From Acorus gramineus (taxonomy: Eukaryota; Streptophyta; Magnoliopsida; Acorales; Acoraceae): a DNA stretch of 64,000 nt. The stretch lies in contig JAUJYN010000018.1 of NCBI GenBank assembly GCA_030737835.1, forward strand, positions 1,426,001-1,490,000, written 5' to 3'. Shown piece after piece: positions 54,120 through 64,000 of this stretch. The first letter of the stretch is position 1. Each line of letters opens with the position of its first letter. The notes below the pieces were generated by a model. It saw only the letters and a list, made by a program, of their open reading frames with translations. It ran no database searches and was not told the origin of the DNA. The translations under genes were made by a program, and so were the position numbers.

Positions 54120-54909
54120 AAACTGTGAACCCACCACTCCCAGATGGAAGGGTAAGAACTGGCGCTGAGGTGAGCCTTCGCTTCAGCTCCTGGAAGCTCT
54201 CCTCGCAAGCAGGGGACCACTCGAACCGAACATCCTTCCGAGTGAGGCGGGTAAGAGGAACGGCTATCTTCGAGAAACCCTCGACAAACCTCCTGTAATA
54301 ACCCGCCAAGCCCAAGAAGCTCCGAATCTCTGTGGGGTTCGACGGTCGACGCCAATTCGACACGGCGAGCGTCTTCTCCGGGTCCACAGATATGCCCTCA
54401 CCGGAAATCACATGGCCCAGAAAGGCCATACGCTCCAACCAGAACTCGCACTTGCTGAACTTGGCGAACAACTGATGTCTGGCCAAAGTCTCCAAGACAG
54501 TGCGAAGATGGTGAGCGTGCTCCTCAAGACTCCTCGAGTACACCAATATGTCATCGATGAATACTACCACAAAGGAGTCGAGGAAGGGCCGAAATACCCG
54601 GTTCATCAGATCCATGAAGGCCGCCGTTGCGTTCGTCAACCCGAATGGCAGTACTCTGAACTCGTAGTGCCCATACCGGGTACGAAAGGCCGTCTTCAGA
54701 ATGTCTGACTCCCGGATCTTCAGCTGATAGTACCCCAAGCGGAGATCGATCTTGGAAAAGACACGCGCTCCCTGGAGCTGGTCAAACAGATCGTCGATCC
54801 GCGGCAACGGGTACTTGTTCTTCACTGTCCGTTTATTCAGCTGCCTGTAATCAATACACAGCCGCAGCGAACCGTCCTTCTTCCGGACGAACAGGACAGG
54901 GCTCCCCAC
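54120..54909 (-). pseudogene. pol: Reverse transcriptase with truncated RNase H linker (B-3)
   Basis: A 276-codon open frame copying RNA to DNA in intact relatives. From the internal Met-Gly at 54909 it reads [38 protein letters not shown], the palm Asp ([13 protein letters not shown], residue 55), [12 protein letters not shown] (the usual Pro is Thr) and the catalytic FIDD (Asp119-Asp120). The thumb and RNase H linker follow ([34 protein letters not shown]). At residue 265 the text leaves RT (FTVYT) and enters the LTR end. The shared TACAC there suggests a microhomology joint. A missing base near 54900-54905 puts it out of frame with Gag-protease. The palm looks intact, but no active polyprotein can be made. 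Confidence 0.85.
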
Positions 54910-57027
54910 GGAGAAACACTCGGACGTGCGAAGCCCTTCTCCAGCAACTCCTCCAACTGCTCCTTGAGCACCCTCAGCTCTGCAGGGGCCATCCGGTACG
55001 GAGCTCTCGAAATCGGCTCGGTCCCCGGAATCAGATTGATCTCAAACTCGATCGCGCGATCCGGCGGTAATCCCGGAAGATCATCGGGAAAAACCTGGGG
55101 ATACTCTGCCACGACCGGAGTCTGACTGATATCTGCCTGCAGCGGTGCATCCTCCTGAGCAATGTACGCTAGAAAGCCCTCGCATCCTCCCTGAAGGAGT
55201 CTCCACGCCTGCATGGACGACACGAACCCCAAAGGGGCCACGTCGCGATCGCCCACGAACTGGAAGGACCTCCGACCCGGAAGGTGGAAAGACACCGACT
55301 TGGCAAAACAGTCGATGCTGGCATGACTAGCTGCAAGCCAATCCATCCCCAGGATGGCATCAAAGTCCGTCATCTCGAGCTCCACCAACTCCACTGGAAA
55401 CTCATGCTCCGCGACCTCTACCGTACACCCTCGGTACACTGAACTGAGGAGAATACGGTCTCCCACGGGCAATGATATCTCCAAGATAGCATCCAAAGGG
55501 GCGGACGCCACGCCCGTCCGTCTCGCGAAAGCGGGAGACACGAACGAGTGGGTGGCTCCGGAATCAAACAATACATAAGCAGGAAGCTGGGAGATCTGAA
55601 CAGTACCTCTGACCACGCTGCCTGATGCCTGAGCCTCCTCTGCTGAAAGCGCTGCCACTCGGCCCTGCACGAACTGCGGCTGAGGAGCAGGGGCACGCCT
55701 CGCCGGCTGCGCTGGCTGCCTCCTCTGGTCAACATGGCCACCCCGTGGCTGCTGCTGACGCTGAGGCTGCTGCTGCGGCTGGCGCTGAGGCTGCTGCTGG
55801 CGCTGCTGCTGAAACGGCTGCTGCTGCAACTGCTGCTGCTGTGGAGGCATCACTCTGGGTTGACCAGCATCAGGGCAATTATACAAGATATGCCCGATGC
55901 GCTGACAGTGATAACAGCGCCGCAACTCTGGTCGCCTCGCCTGGACCGGCACTGCTGCGATGGGTGCTGGACCTCGCGCTGGCACCACATCTGCTGGAGG
56001 AGGGGCAGCCGCTGACCGATCAAAGCGGGCCCTCTTCTTCCTGCGCTGTCCCTGGTCCTGGCTCCTGGGTGGCCTCTGATCTGCCGAAGGGGTCGGAACC
56101 GTCACGAGGATCCCGAGGTCTCGCTCGACTGTCTTCGCTCTAGACACCAAGTCGGAGTACCTCGTGAATGCCTGGGAGGTAACATGCACCCGAATGGCGC
56201 TGCTGAGGCCAAGCTCGAATCGACGGCACCTCGTCTCCTCGTCCATCACCAAGGCTGGAGCAAATCTGGATAGCCTCGTGAAGCGCGTGGAGTAGTCAGC
56301 GACGGACATAGAGCCCTGCGTCAGCTGCTCAAACTCCCGCATCACGATCTGTCGCGTCGAGAACGGGAAGTACTCCTCCAAGAAATACCTCCGGAACCCT
56401 GCCCATAACAGCTGCTCTACTCCCTCTGGGATGTCCACTGATCTAGTAGCCCATCAGTCGGCGGCGCTACCCTTCAGCATAAAAGTGGCTAGGGAGACTC
56501 GCTGGCGGTCGGTGCAAAGCATGGTCGAGAAGATAGCATCCACCTCCATCAACCATCGCTCTGGAGCAAGAGGATCCGCCGTTTGACCGTGGAACTCGGG
56601 AGGGTGGAGCTTCAGAAAGGCTGCGAGGCCACTCTGCTGCACCCGCGCTGCAGCCTCTAGCTCCACCTCCCTCTCCTGGGGATCCTGAACTCTCGCCGCC
56701 GGAACAACCACAGGGACTGGGGGTACATCGGGTACCACAGGTGGATCTGCCACCAGAGGAACCTGCGGAACTGCCTCACGGGCCGCCCGCAGCTCCTGAA
56801 TATCCCGTGCCTGCTCTGCCAACATCCTCGTCTGGGCCTCCAATGCCCTGGTCTGCGTCTCCACCAAATCTGCTAACCGCGCAAACGCGCGCTCCCAGGC
56901 AGGAGGCTCCACTGCCGATCCTGGCCTCACGGCTGAGGACTCTCCAATAGCATCCTCGCCTCTGGCAGGTCGGAAACCTCCAAAGGTCGAGAGGGACCTC
57001 GTCCGCGCCGTCCTCCACGAGGAGCCA
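54837..57027 (-). pseudogene. gag: Gag-protease polyprotein and RT entry of B-3, three lesions
   Basis: Starts at ATG 57027 (MAPRGGRRGRG). A one-base loss near 56975 shifts the first part; the frame is regained with SAVEPPAWERAFARLADLVE, a coiled-coil-like segment and LHPPEFHG. A TGA replaces TGG at 56456-56454. After it a 533-codon frame (56438-54837) continues Gag, with the zinc knuckle (C-Y-H-C, G-H, C; residues 175-188), a long Gln-rich linker, the aspartic protease site (LFDSGATHSF, residues 290-299) and the start of RT ([40 protein letters not shown]). It shifts out of frame just before the RT palm near 54900-54905. This order is standard for Ty3/gypsy, and the wording is close to Tekay/Del elements. 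Confidence 0.88.
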
Positions 57028-57130
57028 TATCAGCAACCTAAGAAAACCAGACACTAGGATCAGAATACTCATATAGAAATCCTAGGACTCATCTCTACGA
57101 AAAAGAAGACAATTGGCTCTGACAGGACCA

Positions 57131-57143
57131 GGCTCTGATACCA
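57131..57143 (-). other. Primer-binding site of B-3
   Basis: TGGTATCAGAGCC on the minus strand, six bases from the LTR terminus at 57149. Confidence 0.92.
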
Positions 57144-57888
57144 ACTTTTGTCACGCCCCAGGGCGGCCGTCCCCGGGACGCGACAAGTGTATATAAGATA
57201 TCAGCAGTCTAAACAGGGAATCAATAAATCACTCTAAACAACAACTAAAATGACAACAACACAGATCAAGCAAGGCTGACATAATATATACACAGATGCG
57301 GAAGCTAAAAGACTGAGTCTGTAATCCAAAACATACTACAGACTCGATACAAATCAAATGTCCTGTGAGAGCCAATATACACACATACATCCAAATAATA
57401 CACAACTGGGTGCCCAAGCACAGAAATATATACATACAATAAAAAGGAAGGATGCTGATGGCCTCAACTCGCGGGACGTAGCGCTACTCCGCTACTGGTG
57501 CAGTCGCTCAGGGAGCTCCTCCTTCAAGTCCTCCTCAGTAATCACTGGAAAAATATCATGCGAGGGGTGAGCCACACGCTCAGTGAACAGCACAACCCAT
57601 GCATCACAGATATATCAACCACAATTAATCAACAACCAGCCTCAAAGTGGCATAACAACATAAATCCAGTGGTTCGTACATCGCCGAACCAACATACCCT
57701 CACCCTCACCCCTCAATAGGTGACATAGGATATTGGGACTAATAATCATTCAAACACATCCATACCCATCCATACACATCCATACACCATCACCCTCACC
57801 CCTCAACAGGTGACATAGGATATTGGGACTGACTAGGCTGTTAATCACCCTTGGTCCACCGATAGCCTCTCCTCTGCACCGTAGCTTA

Positions 57889-58068
57889 CCTGGTCTACTC
57901 CCACATTCAGCACAGTCCGAGTCCAAGATCAGGAGGTGCCTACTGATGGGAGCCCTCTGTCAGGATAGCCTGCTAGTGCCTGGTCTACTCCCACGTTCAG
58001 CACAGTCCGAGTCCAAGATCAGGAGGTGCCTACTAATGGGAGCCCTCTGTCAGGATAGTCTGTCTATG
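57889..58068 (-). repeat. 90-bp tandem duplication within the B-3 LTR
   Basis: The segment beginning CCTGGTCTACTCCCAC occurs at 57889 and again at 57979, almost unchanged. Other LTRs have a single copy here, so it is private to this copy or subfamily. Confidence 0.85.
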
Positions 58069-59724
58069 CTGAGGAGTCCCTACACGGATCCAACGAAGGG
58101 GAGAGAAACAGCCTACTCACACGCATATGATCCACTCGGATCCGCTGACTACACATCTCTACAACTCTAGTGTCTTGAATTCATCCGAATTCCTCCAGGG
58201 CGCATAACCAAGATGCGGGGAACATGCATTAATATAGACGGGAAAAGAAACCTTGGGAGGGCACCATGAGGTCCCGATATAGGACATCCCGACAACCAAA
58301 CAAGGAACACGGAGCACCCTAGCCCGGGTCTCAATGTTGACCTCGCAAGGCCCCTTAATATTCCCTAAGGCATGCAATAATATTACCAGTTGCATTTAAT
58401 TTAACAAATTAAACTAATAGGATGCATACAAAGGCCGAGGCTTTCCTAGCATGATAACACGGTGACAAGATGCATGGCTCTTACACAACCTAAGGGTGCA
58501 AGTCCCTAACATACACAGTCTAGGGTAGCATGCATACTACATATCGATCATGCTTGCATGGATTACATATTAAACAGGTTAATATTAATCTATGGTGCCC
58601 CAGGGGAGGACGGTATACGCCCAAGTGCATATAGTGCCTCCCAACTGGGTTGGATTGTCCCACTCACCGGAATCCGGGTCGTCGGCGACCGTCGTCAAGA
58701 TCTGCAAGACAGGGTATCAACTTCGTGAGTAAAATCCACAAGTATCACAAAAATACTCTAAAAGTACATAACCCTCGGGAAACGTGCATACGGCCCGTAC
58801 GCACACGAGCCCGAGCACCCCGGCTCACTCCCGAACTCCCCGGCAACCACCCGCACGGCCACCTGCCCCCGGATGCACCGCCACGCCCCAGCCCGCACAC
58901 CCAGGCGCCCTGTCGAGCTCCTGCCCGCACGCCAGGACGCACCGCCAAGCTCTCCGGGTGCACCGCCCGCTCACTGCGCCTCAGCGCAGCCGCCCGCGCG
59001 CACACCGCACGCCCCGCGCCCAGCGCGTCGCCCCGCGCGCACCCCGCGCGCGCCACCGCTCGCGCACACCCTGCGCGCACCACCGCTCGCATCGCCCACT
59101 CGACCAGCACCCCCTGCATGCCCAGCGCCCAGCGCCCAGCATGCCTAGCACACCCGCGCCTGCGCCACCCGAGCGCATGTCCGCGCGCACGTCCGCGCGC
59201 ACGCGCGTGCGCCCCCTGCCACCGCACGCCTACTGCGCCTGTGCTGCCATCCTGCCCGGGGCAGACTACCACCCTGCCCGAGCACCTCTACCACCACCCA
59301 CCGGCCACCAACGGCCTCCGACCGCCCCCAACCACTACCGACAGCCACCAGCGGCCCTCCTCACTCAACCCCACCCTCCTAACATGCATCTAAACATGAA
59401 AAAGAGGGAAAGAACCCTTACCCAAGGAAAGGAGAGGAAAGGAAGGGAACCGGAGGATCTTCGTGCACCAAAACGCCTCCCAACGGATCTCCACCACCAA
59501 GACCTCCTCCTACCTCAAAAGGGGCTGAAAACAGGGGAGAATAGAGGGGGTTAGAGGGGGCCAAACTTGTCGGAACTCGAATCCGAGAACACCGGGGGAT
59601 AGATCGGGACCGGATCTAACCTTTCTATGTTTTGGGTTTTGAGTTTCAAGAACTCTAGGTGGCTCAAAACTAAGAAAAGGAGAGAGGGGGAGAGAGAAAA
59701 TGTGTTGGAGAAGATGATGAATAG

Positions 59725-59756
59725 TGTAGGGCAAGTTTTAGCTACTCACTTAAATA
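59725..59756 (-). promoter_or_regulatory. Predicted core promoter of B-3
   Basis: TATTTAA (59756-59750) and CACTATTCATCATC with its A at 59725, 31 bases apart. The TTGAC cluster lies about 60-175 bases upstream. Confidence 0.6.
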
Positions 59757-60177
59757 GTCAACTCACTTAGATTAGGGTTAAGCAAGGTTAATTAGGGTTA
59801 AGTGAGGCTTTAAGTGGGATTTGACTTGGGTCAACCCAACCACACAAAAAAACAAAAAGGGTTGACCAAGTCATGGGCCCACTTTGACCGAGTCAACTCT
59901 CCCAATGACTTCTCGCTCGATCAAAACCCGGATACGCCCCGGAACTGTGAAATTCTAAAACGTACCGGAATTCGATGAAATTTTCGTGAGTGGCTTAAAA
60001 TGGCACCAGGACACATAATATGCAGTTAGATTTTCAATCGGAGTCCTCAAACACAAGACGATAGCTAATAGTCCAAAATTTTAGCGGTTCTGATCGAAAA
60101 ATGAAAAAACCTCAAAAACTGCCAGAATGCTACAATGGTTACCAGTAGGCAAAAAGTGACACATATATAACATCTAG

Positions 60178-61325
60178 CGCTCTAACTAATAAGGTACAAC
60201 CCGACAGCGGGTCATACCCACGCCTATTTCAAATAGGCCTAATTAGTTTTAACATGCGCATATATTTTAGAGGAGAATTTAATCTTAGTTGTGTGCATGA
60301 ACCATATGCACGATCACATATCAATTAATCATAGGGATACTCCCTAATCATCGATTTACATCATAAATAAATCATACAACATGCATACATGGTCATTAAT
60401 CACATAAACACACAAAATATACTCTAATATCCGTTGGATATCGCCAACTTAAAAGAAAGGGTCAAGCACGATCTCGCGCACTAATAGGTGCATGCCAATA
60501 TTCCAAACGAACCTGAGTCGAGTAGGAAATCGCTTCTACTTACTCAGTTCGTTCAGAGGAAGTGGGCGAGAGAGATCATCATCTCATGAAGTTGGTCAGA
60601 GTTTTGCCCCATTAGCATGGGCGCAACAGCTACACCACGCCCTCGAGTCTTATCGCAAGGGAATATTAGGCAGGTGCCCGTTATTAACCCAGACTTAATC
60701 ATACTGTATATTCCCATTAATATGGTGGGAGTAGTATTACAATACCACCTAAGACATGCCATATTCTATACATTCATACACATTTACAACATACATGCCC
60801 ATACTAGAGGGGCTCATGCAACACAATCATTCATACATGAATACAATACATGTATATAAGCCTAGCATGCAAGATATCTACATATTATAGCTTAAGGGGC
60901 CCCATCGATGCGCGACGCGCGTCGAGCGCATCCCGAGAGGGGGGGGGGGATTCGATCGAACCACTCACCATACAACCCGGGACCTCGCGCATCCCATCCG
61001 ACAAGATCTGCAAGGTAGGGGCATCAAATTTGGTGAGTAACATCACAATTTACACTTAGAAATCATTAGAAATACCTAAGACTTAGACATGCATGCATAC
61101 GGGCTCGCACGCATGCGAGCACGCGCGTACACACACATGCCCGGGTGCCCCAACACATACCCGAGACCCTAGGTAGCCCCGCGCATGCCCCAGCACGCGC
61201 ACGCACGCGCGCGCGCACTGGCCCCCAGCCTCGTGCCCAGACGCACGCCCAGGCGCACTACCCCGCGCGCGCACATGCTCACTCCCCACGCGCACCCTCG
61301 CTCGCGCCAGCGCCTGCGCGCACCC
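60178..61325 (-). repeat. 5' LTR of C2, segment 2
   Basis: Resumes the type C LTR after B-3 (compare 44645-45329 joined to 48675-49155). It includes the 39-nt micro-exon (61007-60969) between TTGCAG and GGTGAGTGG and the start of a CpG-rich block. It breaks off at 61325 where a plus-strand B LTR begins. Confidence 0.88.
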
Positions 61326-61752
61326 TGTTATATATGTGTCACTTTTAACCTTCTGGTAACCGTTGGACCATTCTGGCAGTTTTTCAATTTTTGTCGTTTT
61401 TTGATCGGAACCGCTAAAATTTTGGGCTGTTAGCTATAGCCTTGAGATTGAGGGTTCCGATTGAAAATCTAACTGCATATTATGTGCCCTCGTGCCATTC
61501 CAAGCTGCTCATGAAAATTTTGTCGAATTCCGGTGATGTTTCAGAACTTCACAGTTCCAGGGCGTATCCGGGTTTTGACCGAGAGAGAAGTCATTGGGAG
61601 AGTTGACTTGGTCAAAGTGGGCCCATGGACTTGGTCAACCCCTTTTGTTTTTATTTGTGGTTGAGTTGACCTAAGTCAAATCTCACTTAAACCCTCACTA
61701 ATCCTTTCTTAGCCCTAATTAAACCTAGTTAGGCTAATCTAATTGTGAGGAT

Positions 61753-61783
61753 TATATTTAAGTGAGCTAAAAATATCTCCCCA
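61753..61783 (+). promoter_or_regulatory. Predicted core promoter of the B LTR at 61326
   Basis: TATATTTA at 61753-61760 and CACTATTCATC with its A at 61783, 30 bases apart. Five TTGAC or GTCAA cores lie within the 180 bases upstream. Confidence 0.6.
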
Positions 61784-63545
61784 CTATTCATCTTCTTCCC
61801 CAAAATGATTTTCTCTCTCCCCTCTCTCTTTTTCCTCCATTAGAGCTAGTTGGAGTGCTTGGAACTCAAAACCCAAAGAAGAGAAAGGTAAGGTGAGCTC
61901 CCGATCTATCCACCGGTGGTTTCGGATTCGAATTCCGGTGTGTTTAGCCCCTCCTCACACCCTCTTTTCTCCTCAGATTTCAGCCCTTCTTTGGCTAGGA
62001 GGAGATCTAGGTGGTGGTGGTCCTTGTGGAGGTATTTCGGTGCCCGAAGAGCTCCCGGTTTCCTTCCCTTCCTTTCCTCTCCTAGGGTAAGCCTTCTTTC
62101 CCTTCTTTTCCATGTTTAGATGCTTGTTTAGGTGGTGTTTTCGGTGCTGGTGGCTGTGGGTGGTGGTTGGTGGCTGTTGGAGGCCATTGGTGGCCGGAGA
62201 GGGGTGGTAGAGTGGCTCGGGCAGACTGGCAGGCTGTCCCGGGTAGGCTGGCAGGCAGGCAGCGCAGCAGGCAGTGCAGCAGGCGGAGCAGATGGCAGGG
62301 CGCGCGCGCGCGTGCGCGCAGACGTGCGCTCGGGTGGCGCTGGGCGCTGGACGCAGTCGCACACGGGTGCGTGCGCGCGGGTGCGAGGGTGCGCGCGGAG
62401 TGGTCGCGCGGGTGCTTGCGCGAGCGGGGGTGTGCGCTGGGCTGGACGCGCGGTGCGAGCGGGCGCGCGCGAGCGTGCGGGTGCATGCAGCAGTGCGTCC
62501 GGGCGCGCGGGCTAGGCTCGGCCGTGCGTCTGCGGGGCGCGGGCCGGGGCTCGGCTGTGCGCCCGGGGCGGGTGGCCGTGCGTACGGCTGCCCGGGGGTT
62601 CGGGAATGAGGTTGGGTGCTCGGGCTCGCGTGCGTACAGGCCGTATGTACGCTTGTCCGAGTGTTGTGTATTTTTAGGTATTTTTGGATTTATTTGTGGA
62701 TTTTACTCACCGAATTGATTACCCTATTTTGCAGATCTTGACGGACGGTCGCGCGACGACCCGATTACCGGTGAGTGGGACAATCCAACCCAGTAGGGAG
62801 GCGCTATACGCACTTGGGAGTGTATTGCCCTCCCCTGGAGCACCGTGGATTTATATTAACCTGTTGTAATGTGTAATCCATGTAAGCATGATTAAAATGT
62901 AGTATGCATGCTACCCTAGACTTTGTATGTTAGGGACTTGCACCCTTAGGATATGTGTAAGAGCCATGCATCATGTCACCCTGTTCTCATGCTAGGAAGC
63001 CTCGGCCTATGCATGCGTCCTACTAGTTTATTTTATTAAATTAAATGCTAGTATATGTTTAATTGCATGCCTTAGATAATATTATAGGGAGGGGCCTTGC
63101 GAGGTCAACATTGAGACCCGGCCTAGGGTACTCCGGGTTCCTTGTTTGGTTGTCGAGATGTCCTATATCGGGACCTAACGCTGCCCTCCCAAGGTTTCTT
63201 TTCCCAATAATATTGTCACCCTGTTATTATTATTATTATGCATGTTCCCCGCATCTTGGTTATGCGCCGTGGAGGAATTCTGAAGAATTCATGACATTAG
63301 TGTTGTTGAGATGTGTTTGTCAGCGGAACCGAGTGGATCATATGCGATCGATAGACTGATTTGTTCCCTTCGTTGGATCCTTTAGAGACTACCCCGGTGT
63401 AGAGAGACTGTCCCGTGCAGGGGCTCCCATCAGTAGGCACCTCCTGATCTTGGACTCGAACTGTGCTGAATGTGGGAGTGGCCAAACAGCCTACGGAGTG
63501 GGGAGAGACTATCGGTGGACCAAGGGCGACCATTAGCCTAGTCAG

Positions 63546-63775
63546 TCCCAATATCCTATGTCACCTATTGAGAGGTGTGGGTGAGGGTGTAGTGGGTTGG
63601 CGATGTAGCGACCCACTGGATTGTTAGTCCCAATATCCTATGTCACCTATTGAGGGGTGAGGGTGAGGGTGTATGGATGTGTATGGATGTTTATCAGGCT
63701 AGTCAGTCCCAATATCCTATGTCACCATATTGAGGGGTGAGGGTGAGGGTGTAGTGGGTTGGCGATAGCGACCCA
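63546..63775 (+). repeat. Tandem G-rich hairpin units (3 units)
   Basis: The first and third units have the usual G tracts and the GTGGGTTG...CGACCCAC stem (one G-T pair). The middle unit has lost its stem and carries GTATGGATGTGTATGGATG instead; a similar variant lies at about 57755-57785 in B-3. Confidence 0.8.
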
Positions 63776-63871
63776 CTGGCCTGTATAGCTGTTGCCATTT
63801 TGTGGCTTTTAATAATGAGATTGTGGATTAATAAGATCTGGTGGTTAATATATATTGTGATGCATGGGATG

Positions 63872-64000
63872 TGTTGTGTCTGTGTCATTTGGAGCGCTCT
63901 GTTTCAAGATTTGGGTACATAATTTTTTTTCCTAAGTTATGTATTCCTGATTTGGTGTTTGGATTTGATTTTGTTAAAATCCAAGATGAAGAGGTTTAAT
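63872..64000 (+). mobile_element. Start of another type A LTR (A4), cut by the window end
   Basis: TGTTGTGTCTGTGTCATTTG and the following 110 bases match the start of the A1 LTR. It is inserted in the B LTR at 63871; the preceding bases ggatg (63867-63871) would be its target duplication. This is the third nesting level here: C2, then B, then A. Confidence 0.9.

Larger units (their letters stand above)
54077..60172 (-). mobile_element. Type B retrotransposon B-3 with large internal deletion (6096 bp)
   Basis: Minus-strand element with a full 5' LTR (57149-60172), PBS, gag, protease and RT, joined directly to the last 43 or so bases of an LTR (54077-54119). RNase H, integrase, the polypurine tract and most of the 3' LTR are gone. 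Flanks are GCTAG (54072-54076) and TCTAG (60173-60177), a 5-bp duplication with one mismatch; the empty site is readable at 44640. The outer ends are intact, so the deletion is internal. It is the best-preserved coding copy in the window. Confidence 0.9.
57149..60172 (-). repeat. 5' LTR of B-3 (3024 bp)
   Basis: Minus-strand LTR from TGTTATATATGTGTCAC (60172) to GTGACA (57149). Parts: TTGAC array (about 59816-59932), core promoter (59756-59725), GGGTAAGGG donor-like site near 59416, CpG-rich block (about 58790-59240), CTTGCAG and a shortened 34-nt micro-exon (58701-58668), GGTGAGTGG, module (58255-58360), a 90-bp direct duplication (57889-58068), hairpin units (about 57665-57815) and a TTCCAG acceptor-like site near 57548. 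Confidence 0.92.
41802..61325 (-). mobile_element. Type C non-autonomous element C2, with nested insertions
   Basis: Minus-strand element. 3' LTR: 41802-42316, 43784-45329 and 48675-50224 (about 3.6 kb after removing two solo B LTRs). Polypurine tract at 50225. Internal region 50225-52700 (2476 bp). PBS near 52687. 5' LTR: 52701-54076 and 60178-61325, interrupted by copy B-3 and then by a B LTR at 61326; its last 1 kb or so should lie to the right of that insertion, outside the window. The reduced internal region has the same layout as C1. Confidence 0.85.
61326..63871 (+). mobile_element. Type B LTR inserted in C2, cut by a type A LTR
   Basis: Starts TGTTATATATGTGTCAC at 61326; the bases before it (caccc, 61321-61325) would be the target duplication. 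Parts: TTGAC array (about 61575-61682), core promoter (61753-61783), GGGTAAGCC donor-like site near 62085, CpG-rich block (about 62220-62600), TTTTGCAG ending 62734, micro-exon 62735-62770, module (about 63080-63190) and three hairpin units (63546-63775). It stops at 63871, about 450 bases before its expected end, because a type A LTR was inserted. Whether it is solo or belongs to a full element cannot be seen. Confidence 0.9.

Overview
This looks like nuclear DNA from a flowering plant, probably from a repeat-dense heterochromatic region. About 57 of the 64 kb is nested long terminal repeat (LTR) retrotransposon sequence of the Ty3/gypsy class. Gag, protease, RT and a chromodomain-like integrase tail read like the Tekay/Del chromovirus lineage. 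Each primer-binding site (PBS) is TGGTATCAGAGCC, complementary to the 3' end of plant initiator tRNA-Met. I cannot name the species.

I use three working labels for the LTRs. Type A begins TGTTGTGTCTG, type B begins TGTTATATATG, and type C begins TGTTGTGCCTG or TGTTATGCCTG. All end in GTGACA. A shares its 5' part with C and its 3' part with B. Only B copies carry a recognisable gag-protease-RT reading frame, and it is broken. A and C carry short scrambled gag-pol remnants and look non-autonomous.

Layout. 1-4701: B element on the minus strand (gag, PBS, 5' LTR) entering from the left, inserted in a C LTR. 4702-26250: minus-strand C element (C1), interrupted by a composite B LTR (5646-10340) and by a complete plus-strand A element (14616-24564, perfect ATATC target duplication). 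26251-41801: an island of AT-rich, apparently host DNA broken by three solo LTRs (28072-31300, 31698-34365, 37832-40948), each with a perfect 5-bp target duplication. The island holds a minus-strand array of symmetric acidic exons, a decayed RPA1-like gene and a 275-bp Mutator-type MITE with a 9-bp duplication. 41802-61325: a second minus-strand C element (C2) carrying two solo B LTRs in its 3' LTR, and in its 5' LTR a B element with an internal deletion (54077-60172). 61326-64000: a B LTR inserted in C2, itself interrupted by a type A LTR start at 63872.

The long LTRs (2.7-3.7 kb) share an internal plan: U3, TATA box and initiator; a strong splice-donor match; a CpG-rich block; a TTGCAG acceptor; a 36- or 39-nt micro-exon; a GGTGAGT donor; a conserved module; tandem units with G-quadruplex potential and covarying hairpins; a polypyrimidine-AG acceptor; then the PBS. 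I infer a spliced leader in the LTR transcript. No intact transposon protein and no clearly intact host gene is present.
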